Assembly: GCA_000333855.2 (NCBI GenBank)
Contig: CM007319.1
Location: 1,676,636-1,740,635 of the forward strand
Origin: Endotrypanum monterogeii
Lineage: Eukaryota; Euglenozoa; Kinetoplastea; Trypanosomatida; Trypanosomatidae
Direction: 5' to 3'
DNA length: 64,000 bases
In this document: one piece after another, positions 38,679 through 48,306 of the stretch
How positions within the stretch are numbered: position 1 is the first letter of the stretch
How the letters are laid out: every line of letters begins with the position of its first letter
Notes under the pieces: generated by a model
Seen by the model: the letters and a program-made list of their open reading frames with translations, nothing else
Told to the model about the DNA's origin: nothing
The model's database searches: none
Translations under genes and position numbers: made by a program

Positions 38679-39623
38679 ATGCCCGTTACCAAGACCTTCT
38701 CGCAGGCGGCGCGAGAGAAGCTCCACAAAGATCGGGACGTACTACCGCCTTTCAGTGAGGGCCCGTTTGGGCCGTTTCCGAAAGGCTGGAACCCGAAAGA
38801 GCGCGATGCGGTGAAGACAACCGTGAGCTATAGCGCCAACGCTGCAACCGCCAAGAGCAAGGTCGCTGCTGGACAGCCCTCGACAGCGACCTCACCAAAG
38901 GTTGCGCAAGGTGACATACTCATTGGCCATACCGGCATAGGCGGCATGACTGTGAGCACCTTCAAAGGCACCGGCGGCGCCACCAATTCCCTGAGCAACG
39001 GACGCTTCGGTGACCCATCTGGTCCTGGGGAGGCTGGTGCCTACGCAAAGCAGCGCATGCCACCAACGGACTTTCGCCATCACTACGAGCGCAGCGACTT
39101 GCCGGTGTCCATTCAGCACCGTGCAAAGCGCTCGCTTCTGTGGAAAGTAGACGTGGCGAAGCTAGACTACCACCATTACCTGCCCATTTTCTTCGATGGC
39201 TTGCGCGAACTGGAAGAGCCGTTCAACTTCGTGGCATTTCAGGGAAGCCTAGACCTCCTTGAGGGCGGTGGCGCCAAGATCCTGCCGACAGTACCGCAGC
39301 TCATCATGCCACTCAAAACAGCCTTGAACAGCAGGCACCCCGACGTGCTGCGCAAGGTTTTTCATGTGATTCAAAAGCTAGTGGTGAGCGGCGATCATAT
39401 TGGTGAAGCGCTCGTTCCCTACTACAGGCAACTGCTGCCAGTGTTCAACCTTTTCAAGAACCGCACCAAGAAGATGGGTGATCGCATGGACTTCAGTCAG
39501 CGCACCAATCAAGACCTCAGCGCTCTCATCAGCGATACCCTCTACTTGCTGGAGCGCTACGGTGGCCCGGATGCGTTCATCAACATTAAGTACATGATAC
39601 CCACGTACGAGTCATGCATGTGA
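38679..39623 (+). CDS. PACRG: PACRG (parkin co-regulated gene) flagellar protein
   Basis: 314 residues. The C-terminal ~190 residues are strongly PACRG: DFRHHYERSDLPVSI, LLWKVDVAKLDYHHYLPIFF, DGLRELEEPF, QGSLDLLEGGGAKILPTVPQ, GEALVPYYRQLLPVFNLFKN and the ending GGPDAFINIKYMIPTYESCM. PACRG sits at the inner junction of axonemal doublet microtubules and is needed for outer-doublet stability in trypanosomes. The first ~115 residues are a Gly/Ser/Thr-rich lineage-specific N-terminus. The start is the first in-frame ATG; the longer upstream frame lacks ATG and reads as UTR-derived Leu/Pro/Ser. Confidence 0.93.
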   Translation: MPVTKTFSQAAREKLHKDRDVLPPFSEGPFGPFPKGWNPKERDAVKTTVSYSANAATAKSKVAAGQPSTATSPKVAQGDILIGHTGIGGMTVSTFKGTGGATNSLSNGRFGDPSGPGEAGAYAKQRMPPTDFRHHYERSDLPVSIQHRAKRSLLWKVDVAKLDYHHYLPIFFDGLRELEEPFNFVAFQGSLDLLEGGGAKILPTVPQLIMPLKTALNSRHPDVLRKVFHVIQKLVVSGDHIGEALVPYYRQLLPVFNLFKNRTKKMGDRMDFSQRTNQDLSALISDTLYLLERYGGPDAFINIKYMIPTYESCM

Positions 39624-40444
39624 AGCGTGTAGTTGATTGGACCCAAGCCGACATGCACCAATGTAACTACTAAAAAATGTGACACTCCCTACCTCCTCCC
39701 CCATACAGTCACACTTCCCGGCGAAACATTTTGATCGTTTCCTTCTTTATTTTTGGCGGTTTCTTGCCCAGATGATTATGTACAGGAGTTCTATGAAAAA
39801 GCGACCCAGGAAATATCTTTGAGAAAAATAAAAGAACAACAAACACGATGCGACCCATGCCAAAATCACCCACATGCGCTTCTCTACGCCCCCGGTGCCG
39901 CGAGCATCCCGCAACCCCATTGCCGGAACCCATCCCCCCTCCCCCCCGCCCCGCCCGACCCCTCACCCCAAACGGCACGCCGGCCCCAAAGGGCCGCCCC
40001 CCTCCACCCCCCCCGGCACGGGCGGAACGCCCTCGGCACCAGGAACAACACCTAACCAGGCGCGCCAACGCGCCCCCCCTAGGACCCAAAGCAGCAGCCC
40101 GCCCCACCCCCGCGCGGCACAGCGCGCGCGGAGCCCAACGCAACCACGCAGCGCAAATGGAAAAAAAAAAACCGGGGCCGGTATGGCACCAAAAGAGAAA
40201 ATCCATAACCCGCTTCTACGTCGACAACCCGAGAGCAGTACCTCTGGTTACGTTTCCTGTTGTTTTCCTCTTATGACTAAACCACTTTCTCTGCCTCTTA
40301 TCACTATTCCTGTTGCTATGCAAAAGCTGTCTCCAGAGTAGTCAGCACGCAAATTCTCAAGTCTGCATTTCGTCACTCACTCGACTCCTTATCACCCTAC
40401 ATATTTAGAAAAAAATCAAGGTAAGCCTTGAATAAAGAAAAGCC
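39624..40444. other. Intergenic spacer, 0.8 kb, with T-depleted block
   Basis: Begins as ordinary UTR, then turns into a C-rich, T-poor block from about 39890 to 40200, then returns to mixed sequence before the kinesin start. The proline-rich frames across it come from the base composition and are not supported as genes. Confidence 0.7.
39930..40195. repeat. C-rich, T-depleted low-complexity block
   Basis: Over this stretch T is nearly absent (none between 40081 and 40140) and C exceeds half of the bases, in runs broken by G and A. No repeat unit is obvious. It differs from every other spacer here, which are T-rich. Confidence 0.75.
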
Positions 40445-41887
40445 ATGCCCAGCATTCCTTTACTTACCGAACTGGGAGCCAGAGCAGACGAATTTCAGCA
40501 CATCTTGAACATGTCCAAAATTCCTCCGCATGTGGAGCAGAAGCTGCGTCCTGCAATGGATCCTGGTGAGCTTTTTACCCACCAAGACTCACGCATCTTT
40601 GTTCGCGCTCGCCCAATCGTTCCCCATGACATGGAGAATCCGAACAACCAAAGTATTGTCCAGAAAGTCGATGAAAACAGAGATCTTGTCGTAATGACAC
40701 CAAAAATCTCCCTTTCGGGTCAGTGCACCATCGATCCTTGTATTGTTACTCTTGACGGCTCCTTCGTCGGTGCGCGTGACGATACAGAAAGAGTTTATGT
40801 TGAGTCATGTGCGCCACTAGTGTCTCTCTCTGTTGCGGGTGCATCGACGTGCGTGCTCTGTTATGGGCAAACGGGGAGCGGGAAAACCTATACAACCTCC
40901 GGAATATTTCGACTATTTGCTCAAGACCTTGCACCCATTTTTGGCACACACGATGTTCTCCTCACTGTTCTTGAAATTCAGGCCATGAAAAACATTGATC
41001 TGCTTACTGGTACCGAAGTTCAGATCATGGAGGACGTTTCAGGTGAGCTGAAGCTGCTAGGGACAGAAGCTTTTGAGTGCTCCAGTGCAGAAATGCTACT
41101 CGCTGCTTTCGAAGAAGCCGCCTCACAGCGGACGACTCGGTCTACGGAAAGAAACGAAACGTCATCGCGTTCTCATATGATTGCCCGCATCTCTATTGTT
41201 TCAAAGGAAACAAAATGGGCAAAGCCCGGTGATTTATTTATTGTAGATCTTGCCGGTAGCGAAAACACTGCAGATAGCGCAACTCATGACCGGACTCGCC
41301 AAGCGGAAACAAAATTTATCAACACATCTCTTATGACGCTAAAGGACTGCATTCGATCCCGTGCACTGGCGTCATCAAGTACACAGCACCTGCACATTCC
41401 TTACAGACGCTCCCCACTTACGCTTCTTTTGCGCGATTGCTTTGAGATCGCTGTACGTCGACCGACAAAGACAGTTATGATTGCGTGTGTCTCACCACTT
41501 CTCCGAGATTCACGACATACCATCAACACTCTGCGGTATGCGTCGCTGCTTTCCGTAACGCCACCGGCAAAAGTTTTGGCGGCCGATCCAAATGATCCGA
41601 ACAATTACAGTCGTGAACAAGCCCTCGACTTTCTGGTCAAAGTCTCACATGGAAATATCTCGGAGCCTCATTTTATTCTGCCAGAGGGTGATGGAAGAAC
41701 TCTCGTGCATATTCCAGAGGCGGAATTCATCCGTCGCATTGTGGAAAGCCATCCACACATCCCTGAAAAGAAAGCCAAACTTATTTACACAGCCATCTGG
41801 AAACGTGTTGTCGATGCGCGCACCAAAGGTCGAAAGCAGATGATTGACGCAAAGCGGCACATAAAGGCACCTCGCTGTGCTAGATAA
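40445..41887 (+). CDS. Kinesin motor protein (short)
   Basis: 480 residues, mostly motor domain. Motifs: strand IFVRARPIV (~51-59), P-loop GQTGSGKT (141-148), switch I NETSSRSH (237-244), switch II DLAGSE (268-273), and IPYRRSPLTLLLRDC then TINTLRYAS near the end of the motor. All nucleotide-binding motifs are intact, so it should be an active ATPase. The start is the first ATG. The ~100 residues after the motor have no obvious coiled coil; they include a conserved-looking IPEAEFIRRIVESHPHIPEK segment and a basic end. The family cannot be set by eye. Third-position GC appears lower than in most neighbours. It follows PACRG and katanin p80, both microtubule proteins. Confidence 0.88.
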   Translation: MPSIPLLTELGARADEFQHILNMSKIPPHVEQKLRPAMDPGELFTHQDSRIFVRARPIVPHDMENPNNQSIVQKVDENRDLVVMTPKISLSGQCTIDPCIVTLDGSFVGARDDTERVYVESCAPLVSLSVAGASTCVLCYGQTGSGKTYTTSGIFRLFAQDLAPIFGTHDVLLTVLEIQAMKNIDLLTGTEVQIMEDVSGELKLLGTEAFECSSAEMLLAAFEEAASQRTTRSTERNETSSRSHMIARISIVSKETKWAKPGDLFIVDLAGSENTADSATHDRTRQAETKFINTSLMTLKDCIRSRALASSSTQHLHIPYRRSPLTLLLRDCFEIAVRRPTKTVMIACVSPLLRDSRHTINTLRYASLLSVTPPAKVLAADPNDPNNYSREQALDFLVKVSHGNISEPHFILPEGDGRTLVHIPEAEFIRRIVESHPHIPEKKAKLIYTAIWKRVVDARTKGRKQMIDAKRHIKAPRCAR

Positions 41888-42793
41888 TATAGTTTAGATG
41901 CTTTTGTGTGTGGGTGCAAGTATGCTGTGATACGATTACGTATTTAGTGCCTTCTTTTTTTTTCAAATATTTCAGGAAGATGCTTAGATGCCTATAAACC
42001 ACTAGAACGCGTTTTCCATTCGTTTTTTTTTTTCACGTAATGGCGCAGTTGGGTATCTTAAAGGCGTGAGGCTTGCTTTTGAAAGTCCGTCTTGAAAAAA
42101 AGGGAGTTCAGTGTTTCTGGTGCTACGGTTGCTAGTTACTTTCACTGCACGTATCTCGGAAGTGCAGATCATTTTTTTTTTTTCATCGATCTATTCACTC
42201 ACTGAAGGCGAAAGCGCAGCTGAGCCCCGTTTTTTTTTTTCACATCTACTCCGCTTCTCACTGTGTGTTCGAGTAGGAGAAAGACATTCGCAGGCCCAAT
42301 ATTTCTCTCCCTTTTCCCAGAACTCCCATTATGATCTTTCATCGTTTACGTCTTCTCTTAGGTATTGCTTGTCCCTCTGGCGTGTTTTCGCAAAGGAAAA
42401 AAAAAAACGTGCCTTCGTTATTCGACAACCGGGTCCAAAAAGAAGAAACACAGCGCACCATATTGCTTCGTTTTTAGGGAGCTGAAAATGAAATGCTTTC
42501 GCTATTTAATTGGGCCTCTTTTAGAGGGGCACCTCATTATTCGTTGAATTAAGGGTACTTCTGCTCCGCTTTCCTCAAATCCATTCTGTTGCTTCTATTC
42601 TTTGATCTATCATATTTCTTCTTACCGCTAGCAAAAAAAAAAATCACATATTCATGTATCCTCCCAAAACTAGGATCGAATACATTCGCTGCCGCTGATC
42701 ATTTTATATTTGTCGCTCTGTACACCAGAAGAGGCTTATTTTTCCATTTAAAAAAGTTCTACTCTCGCAACTTTTCCTTGCGCACGAATAAGG
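41888..42793. other. Intergenic spacer, 0.9 kb
   Basis: AT- and T-rich sequence with T9-T11 tracts at 41957, 42022, 42173 and 42230. No gene is seen. Confidence 0.7.
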
Positions 42794-44962
42794 ATGAATT
42801 CTGCAGTTGTTTTCATGACAGTGCTATTCGCATGTCTTTTCGTAACTCAGCAGACATGGGCTCACGTCATTGGAGTCGACTTTGGGTCAGAGTTCATTAA
42901 AATAGCCGGGCCGCAAGGAGACAAAGGTGTGGACATTGTTCTTAATGAACAGTCACGACGGAAAACTGATAATTTCATTGGCTTTCGTAGGAATGATTTA
43001 TATATTGGTGACATGGCGAAGGGTCTAGCCGCACGGTTTCCTCTTTGCACTGCTAGCGCAATCAACCAGCTTGTTAGCATCCGAAAAGACTCACGTCTTC
43101 TTCCATTTTTCCTTGATTTAGCATACGAATATATTGTGGAGTTCAACGATCATGGCTCGGCAACTGTGCAAATTTGCGAGCAGGAAAAGCCCTTCACGGC
43201 TGAAGAACTGTACTCTCTAATGCTGTCATATTCTCGATCAGCTGCAGCAAAAGAAAACGTAATAGATCCAAAGGGTATTGTTGTCACAGTCCCCTTCTAT
43301 ACATCTCCAGCAGAGAGGCGAGCAATCCTGGAGGCAGCTCGCTTTTCGGAAATGGGTGTTATCGGTCTAATGCACTCAACTACTGCTGCCGCCTTTTACT
43401 ACGGTGTGCGGCATCGCGGTTTCGGCAACAACACCCTGAAGTTATTGGTTTTTGATCTTGGCTCGACACATACAGAGGTCGGTATTTACGAGTTTCTCCC
43501 AGCTGCTAAGCACGCACCTCTTTCTAGTGCGTTTGGGACACTGAGGACGCTTGGTGTTGTCGAAGATCGCTCTCTCGGCGGTCGCGCATTTGACTTATGT
43601 GTTGCTCGTGTCATCGAGAAGGAGGCGCGCGAGAAGCTGAACATCGGCCCTGTTTTGGGTGGAAAAACTCCTGCGCAGCTGAAGTCCCAGTTCTCGCTTT
43701 TGCGCGCTGCAAACAAAGTTCGTGAAACGCTTTCTGTGAACAAGAACACGCCTTACACTGTGGAAGGTATTGTACCGGATCGAGATTTTCACTCTAGTTT
43801 TACCCGAACTGCGTTTGAAACAGAATGTGCCTCGCTTTTCGAGCGTGTACGGGACTTGGCAACGAGTGTCACAAAAGCAGTTAGCATTTCATTTAAGGAA
43901 ATCAACGCTTTTGAGATGATGGGAGGACTTTCGCGTACGCCAAAGATTATTGCAGACCTCTCTGATACAATTGGCCGGGATGTAGATCGCACAATGAATA
44001 TGGATGAAGCAGCGGCAATCGGTGCAGGCTACTATGCTGCGAAGCTTTCACCTCTTTACCGAGCTAAATCTCTGAAGCTTGAGGAGACGATACCGTACGG
44101 AATCAGTTTTGATGTACTTCCTTCTTTGAACGAGAACCTGTCTGCTGCCAGGCGCCCATTATTCCGCGCGGATGAATTTCTTTTGGGTGACTCAGTGAGC
44201 CTCACTTTTAATCGCACGGAGGACTTCTCGCTTCGTTTTTACACTGTTGATGACACGACCACGCCGTTTGCGAGCGTCATCATTGCAGGCGTCAAGGAAG
44301 AACTTACAAAAATGAATGTGTTCTCGCCTCTAGTTACACACGCAAACAATAGTCATCTGGTTCGACTACAGATCTTATTGAATGAAACGGGTCTGTTGCA
44401 GGTTGAGCATGCGGAGGTGGTCGTGCGCTATGCAGAGGAAGTCTCTCAAATGGTGACAGAGAATGTCACGGATGATGCGACTGGCGAAACGAAGCAGGTT
44501 GAGAAATCTGTCAAGGTAATTAAGATGCGGCACCGTGCAGCCGAGTTAACGTCGACGCTAACATGGCTGAATCCCTCCGAACCAACTTCAGCAGAATCGG
44601 AGGCTTCGCAGAACAGGCTGAAGTCGATATGGCAAGCAGAGCATCTAAAGCATGTTCGCGCTATGGCGAAGAACAATCTAGAGGGGTATATCTTCTGGGC
44701 TAAGTATGAAGGTGTGGCTCTCAACGCCGAGCTTACCGCTGCCGTGGGTGAGGCGGCCATTCAGCGTGTCATGGACCAAGTGACAGCTGTCCAGGAGTGG
44801 CTTGAGGAGGGCGAAGGGGCTTCGGATAACTGTGTCGCTTCCCAGTACGAATCTCGACTGGAAGACCTTCGCGGGAAGGTTGCTGGATTAACGAAGCAGC
44901 CGGAGGAGTCACCGAGCACGGTGGCGGAGAGTACCGATCACCTGGACGAGGGGGATCTATGA
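42794..44962 (+). CDS. ER-lumenal large Hsp70 (GRP170/HYOU1/Lhs1-like)
   Basis: 722 residues. It starts with a signal peptide (MNSAVVFMTVLFACLF, cleavage likely near the Ala-His at ~23-24), followed directly by VIGVDFGSEFIKIA, the altered phosphate-1 motif of the Hsp110/GRP170 group. Further Hsp70 ATPase landmarks are IVVTVPFYTSPAERRAILEA, LLVFDLGSTHTEVGIYEF and EMMGGLSRTPKI, with MDEAAAIGAGYYAAKLS closing the domain. The C-terminal part has the beta domain and helical lid of large Hsp70s. The last four residues, EGDL, fit the xxDL ER-retrieval signals used by trypanosomatid lumenal chaperones. GRP170 proteins act as nucleotide-exchange factors for BiP and hold unfolded proteins. The protein is shorter than human HYOU1 (about 1,000), mainly in the lid. 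Third-position GC appears low, as in the neighbouring kinesin. Confidence 0.88.
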   Translation: MNSAVVFMTVLFACLFVTQQTWAHVIGVDFGSEFIKIAGPQGDKGVDIVLNEQSRRKTDNFIGFRRNDLYIGDMAKGLAARFPLCTASAINQLVSIRKDSRLLPFFLDLAYEYIVEFNDHGSATVQICEQEKPFTAEELYSLMLSYSRSAAAKENVIDPKGIVVTVPFYTSPAERRAILEAARFSEMGVIGLMHSTTAAAFYYGVRHRGFGNNTLKLLVFDLGSTHTEVGIYEFLPAAKHAPLSSAFGTLRTLGVVEDRSLGGRAFDLCVARVIEKEAREKLNIGPVLGGKTPAQLKSQFSLLRAANKVRETLSVNKNTPYTVEGIVPDRDFHSSFTRTAFETECASLFERVRDLATSVTKAVSISFKEINAFEMMGGLSRTPKIIADLSDTIGRDVDRTMNMDEAAAIGAGYYAAKLSPLYRAKSLKLEETIPYGISFDVLPSLNENLSAARRPLFRADEFLLGDSVSLTFNRTEDFSLRFYTVDDTTTPFASVIIAGVKEELTKMNVFSPLVTHANNSHLVRLQILLNETGLLQVEHAEVVVRYAEEVSQMVTENVTDDATGETKQVEKSVKVIKMRHRAAELTSTLTWLNPSEPTSAESEASQNRLKSIWQAEHLKHVRAMAKNNLEGYIFWAKYEGVALNAELTAAVGEAAIQRVMDQVTAVQEWLEEGEGASDNCVASQYESRLEDLRGKVAGLTKQPEESPSTVAESTDHLDEGDL

Positions 44963-45111
44963 GTTTGTTTGGGTAACATACACTCGAGAAGCATTCACTA
45001 TTTTTCACTGCGGATGACCTTAAGATTTTCGGTACTCATCTTTTTTTTTTTTGTCGTATTACTCCGGTGTGATTCTATTTTTTTCTTCTCAACTCTCTCT
45101 GTTCTGGGCTC

Positions 45112-45112
45112 T

Positions 45113-45138
<26 letters not shown>
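45112..45138. repeat. (CA)n microsatellite
   Basis: About 13 CA units in the GRP170-GcvH spacer. Confidence 0.9.
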
Positions 45139-45144
<6 letters not shown>

Positions 45145-45693
45145 CCAGCCTCTTCTCTCCAGTGACCCTTCTCGAGATGCTGATGACATGGCAAAACAGA
45201 GTGCCAGCCTTAGTGCTTGACTCACCAGGGTAAGGAAAAACAGAAGGATTGGTGTGGATGCGAGTAGGGGTCTGACAGCAATGGCTGCGGGCTCGGCACG
45301 GGTGGAGAGGGGACTTGCGCTGTCGAAAGGCTCAACGCGAACACTTTTTGCCACAGTAGATGGCCCCCCCCCTCGCAGGACACACGGGCAGAGGCACCTT
45401 TAGCAGGAGGGCGGTAAGCGGCGCATTCTTCTCTCTCCTGTCAAGCTGTTTCCTCTCCAGACATGCTCAGCCGTCACGCGCATCATAAACGCGAAGCTGT
45501 TTCTGCTTTATAGCTGCTGGGTACGCGCATGGTCGCAAACGGGCTAGGCTTCAATGATATGCTAACTTGCAGCATCGTTCACGTCGGTCAGTCGGATCCC
45601 CGATTGCCGGTTCTGTCGCCAGTTCTTTATTTTATACCCTGTCTTGACTCTCCACCCACACCCACACACTTTATCCCGCACACATCTTCAAAA

Positions 45694-45694
<1 letters not shown>

Positions 45695-45726
<32 letters not shown>
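45695..45726. repeat. (CA)n microsatellite
   Basis: About 16 CA units, the second CA array in this spacer. Confidence 0.9.
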
Positions 45727-45730
<4 letters not shown>

Positions 45731-45870
45731 TTGGCTCATTTGTAACTCCGGTGACTACCTTACAAGCAGTTTCCCCCATCTTGAGTTGAGAAAAAAAAAA
45801 GAAGACTTCTTGTAAAAAAAGAAACCATACTGCCCTTTTTCAAAAGACAAGTATCATTATTTCTTTGTGC

Positions 45871-45913
45871 TTTTTTTTACCTTGCGCATCCTCCGTCGCA
45901 CGTCTCCCTGAAG
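45871..45913 (+). promoter_or_regulatory. Polypyrimidine tract and trans-splice acceptor
   Basis: T8 and a pyrimidine-rich stretch ending at the AG 45912-45913, about 50 bases before the GcvH ATG. Confidence 0.55.
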
Positions 45914-45962
45914 AGCCCACAACGAGCACTCATCGATTCTCGCACCCACATCAAAATCAGCG

Positions 45963-46379
45963 ATGAGGAGGGTGGTTGCTTCTGTATCAGTCACGGCGGC
46001 GCTGTCTCTACGCTGTTATGGCACTAAGCACTTCACGGATAGCCACGAGTGGCTGGAGGAGAGCGAGGGTGAAGTGATTATTGGCATTTCCACCTACGCA
46101 CAGGAGAATCTCGGTGACGTGGTGTACGTCTCTCTCCCTCAGGTAGGTGATGCAGTCACGGCGAAGGATGTGGTAGGTGAGGTGGAGAGTGTCAAGGCCA
46201 CGAGCAACGTCTACTCTCCTGTGGACGGCACTGTAACGGCTGTGAATGAAAAGTTGAAGGACGAGCCAGGCCTCATCAATCAATCTCCGGAAGAGAAGGG
46301 TTGGTTGGTCAAGGTGAAGTGCTCTGAGATTCCAAAGGGCCTCATGGATGAGGCGGCATATAAGAAATTCCTGGAATAG
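45963..46379 (+). CDS. gcvH: Glycine cleavage system H protein, mitochondrial
   Basis: 138 residues, full length. The first ~20 residues (MRRVVASVSVTAALSLRCYG) are basic, hydroxylated and acid-free, a mitochondrial presequence. The H-protein core follows: FTDSHEWLE, GISTYAQENLGDVVYVSLP, GDAVTAKDVVGEVESVKATS with the lipoyl-accepting Lys78, and VYSPVDGTVTAVNEKL, ending with LINQSPEEKGWLVKVK. It shuttles the aminomethyl group between the P, T and L proteins in glycine breakdown, feeding one-carbon units to folate. The P and T proteins are not in this window. ATG is the only start candidate. Confidence 0.95.
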   Translation: MRRVVASVSVTAALSLRCYGTKHFTDSHEWLEESEGEVIIGISTYAQENLGDVVYVSLPQVGDAVTAKDVVGEVESVKATSNVYSPVDGTVTAVNEKLKDEPGLINQSPEEKGWLVKVKCSEIPKGLMDEAAYKKFLE

Positions 46380-46585
46380 TGAACTCGTGGGCCGCCGGCT
46401 CGACGACCCAGCATCCTCGTATTTTTTTTTTCACCATCCCCTTTAGTTTCAACAAGTATTTGGGATGTGCTTCCGCCTTCCTCCCTCCTACCTACGTCCT
46501 CCCTCCACCTTTTTGTCTTCTGCTCTGTTGCCTTTGGTGGTTCTCTAGAGGAGGCTATACACCACGATCCTGGGCTTGCACACGC

Positions 46586-46612
46586 GTGTGTGTGTGTGTG
46601 TGTGTGTGTGTG
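46586..46612. repeat. (GT)n microsatellite
   Basis: About 13 GT units downstream of GcvH. Confidence 0.9.
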
Positions 46613-46744
46613 GATGTACGGGCCCAGGGCAAACACCAACGGAGCTTCTTCCTTGGTCAGTCAGGCGGTAGGGGGTAGTTAATCGCACAAAACCCAGGGC
46701 GAAGTGGCTTTTAGGCGTGGACGGACTTCCGCTGAAAAGGGAAA

Positions 46745-46915
46745 GTGGTTGCGGTTGCTGAAGGAGGTTTAAAATATGTGGAGGAAGAAGAGCAAGCCCA
46801 ACGTGACAACCATGTGAGGCAGAATCGGTGGCAGTGGCAGCGACAGGAGGCCTGGGAAGCCGATACCAGGGGGTCCGAGTCTCCAAGGGGGCTATCAGGC
46901 TGGTTAGCAGGCTAA
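46745..46915 (+). pseudogene. Short coding-like relic
   Basis: A 56-codon plus-strand segment with a charged, protein-like reading (GLKYVEEEEQAQRDNHVRQN, then RWQWQRQEAWEADTRGS) and no ATG. It is flanked by stops and surrounded by UTR-like sequence. It may be a remnant of a lost gene; chance cannot be excluded at this length. Confidence 0.25.
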
Positions 46916-48306
46916 GAGCAATTTTTTTGTCGAAATACAAGCAGGCGGAGGTGAAGGCGTTCACACGAAGTGGGGGCCTACACTGCAGTCTGTACTGTTC
47001 ACATCTACTTACTCTTTTGCACTTCCCCATATTGGTTGTCGCTGAGGTCTTCTTTCTTCAACACATTTGCTGAGGCAGGGGGTATTCTGGGAGGATAGGG
47101 AGTCCTAAAGTGCTATCAACACTCATCAAGGCTAACGCGGACTGTGCGCTGTTTTTTCTCTCATTGCGACTCTAAAACGTATATCTCCCTTAAGGGTCTT
47201 CCTCCCTTCCCTTCTACTGACACCCACCCACAGGTGTGAGCTCGAGAAGGAAAACCACAACATGGTGTGGTACACCGCCATTATTGGAGTATCAAAAAAA
47301 AAAATCTTTTGCTTTGGCTCCCTTCTCTTTGTTTATTTTTCCCGCTCACACTATTTTTTCTCGCTTTATTTACCCCCTCTGCATCTAGTGGGGGAAAAAG
47401 GTCGAGTCCCTGTGTGCCCTTCCCCACTGTTTCGTGTGGTATTATTATTATTATATTACTAGACATCTTTTTGTTTTTTAGTTACCGTTTTCCCTTTTTT
47501 TTTGTCTGTGTGCGTTGTCGGCGTTTTTTTTTGTCTTGTCTAGCGTTGAGAAAGGCTGTTTTTATTTATTTATTGGCTTGCTGCTTCGCATCGGTTTCTC
47601 TGCCATTATCCTTAAGATGTTTCCCTCCTCTTGGAGATATTTGGTGGGCTCCATGTTAGTCATGAGTGACTCGGTGAGGGCAAAAAACACACACACACAC
47701 ACAGTTCACGTTTCAGACGTCACCTAGTATAGCACTTGAGTTGCACAGAGGGGTGGTGTTGCGTGGCCCACAAGGGCAATACATCTTTCTTCTTTCCAAC
47801 TCACACTACTACGAGTTTTTGTAGCGCACCGCTTGGTGTTCTCAAGCGTGTGACAGTACAGCGGGAAAGGGATGTGTTGCCGTCTGATAACGCGTCCACA
47901 CACACGCTCAGGGTGCTGTGCTGACTACCAACGTCCCTTGCTGGTGTCTCCTCTTGGCGTACCACTTCTAATGCTTATTCAATACAGGTGTGGGTTGATA
48001 ATACACCCATCCGCCAAACAACAACAACAGCAATAGTCACAAATCTGTTACTGCTTTTGTACTCTTCGCACTGTCGGTGGATCTGCTTTTTCAATCTAAA
48101 TTTGGTCAGACACGACTTAAATGTGTCCAAACGCAGTATCGCAGGACTTTGGTTCCTTTTTCTGCTGCCTTTTCATAGTAGCACACGCAGCGGTAGATGT
48201 CGCTGGGGGCTCCAGGTCCTCTATGCGTCTCCCAGAGTCGGATCAGTTCCTTAGATTGGTGTGAGGGGCGGTGCTGAGGTGGAGGGAATTGAGAGATCGA
48301 ATCAGG

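Larger units (their letters stand above)
44963..45962. other. Intergenic spacer, 1.0 kb
   Basis: Contains two CA repeats (45112-45138 and 45695-45726), T and A homopolymers and the acceptor of the GcvH gene. A 45180-45410 stretch has a faintly coding look but no stable frame. Confidence 0.65.
46380..48306. other. Long spacer, 1.9 kb, with a possible gene relic
   Basis: T-rich UTR sequence with a GT repeat at 46586-46612 and a CA stretch near 47686. One short coding-like segment (46745-46915) is listed separately. No intact gene on either strand. Confidence 0.6.

Noticed and set aside
39848..40341. Overlapping proline-rich open frames in the C-rich block, and the Gly/Arg-rich frame opposite
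   Set aside because: Stops are absent because T is absent; the readings are low-complexity in all frames.
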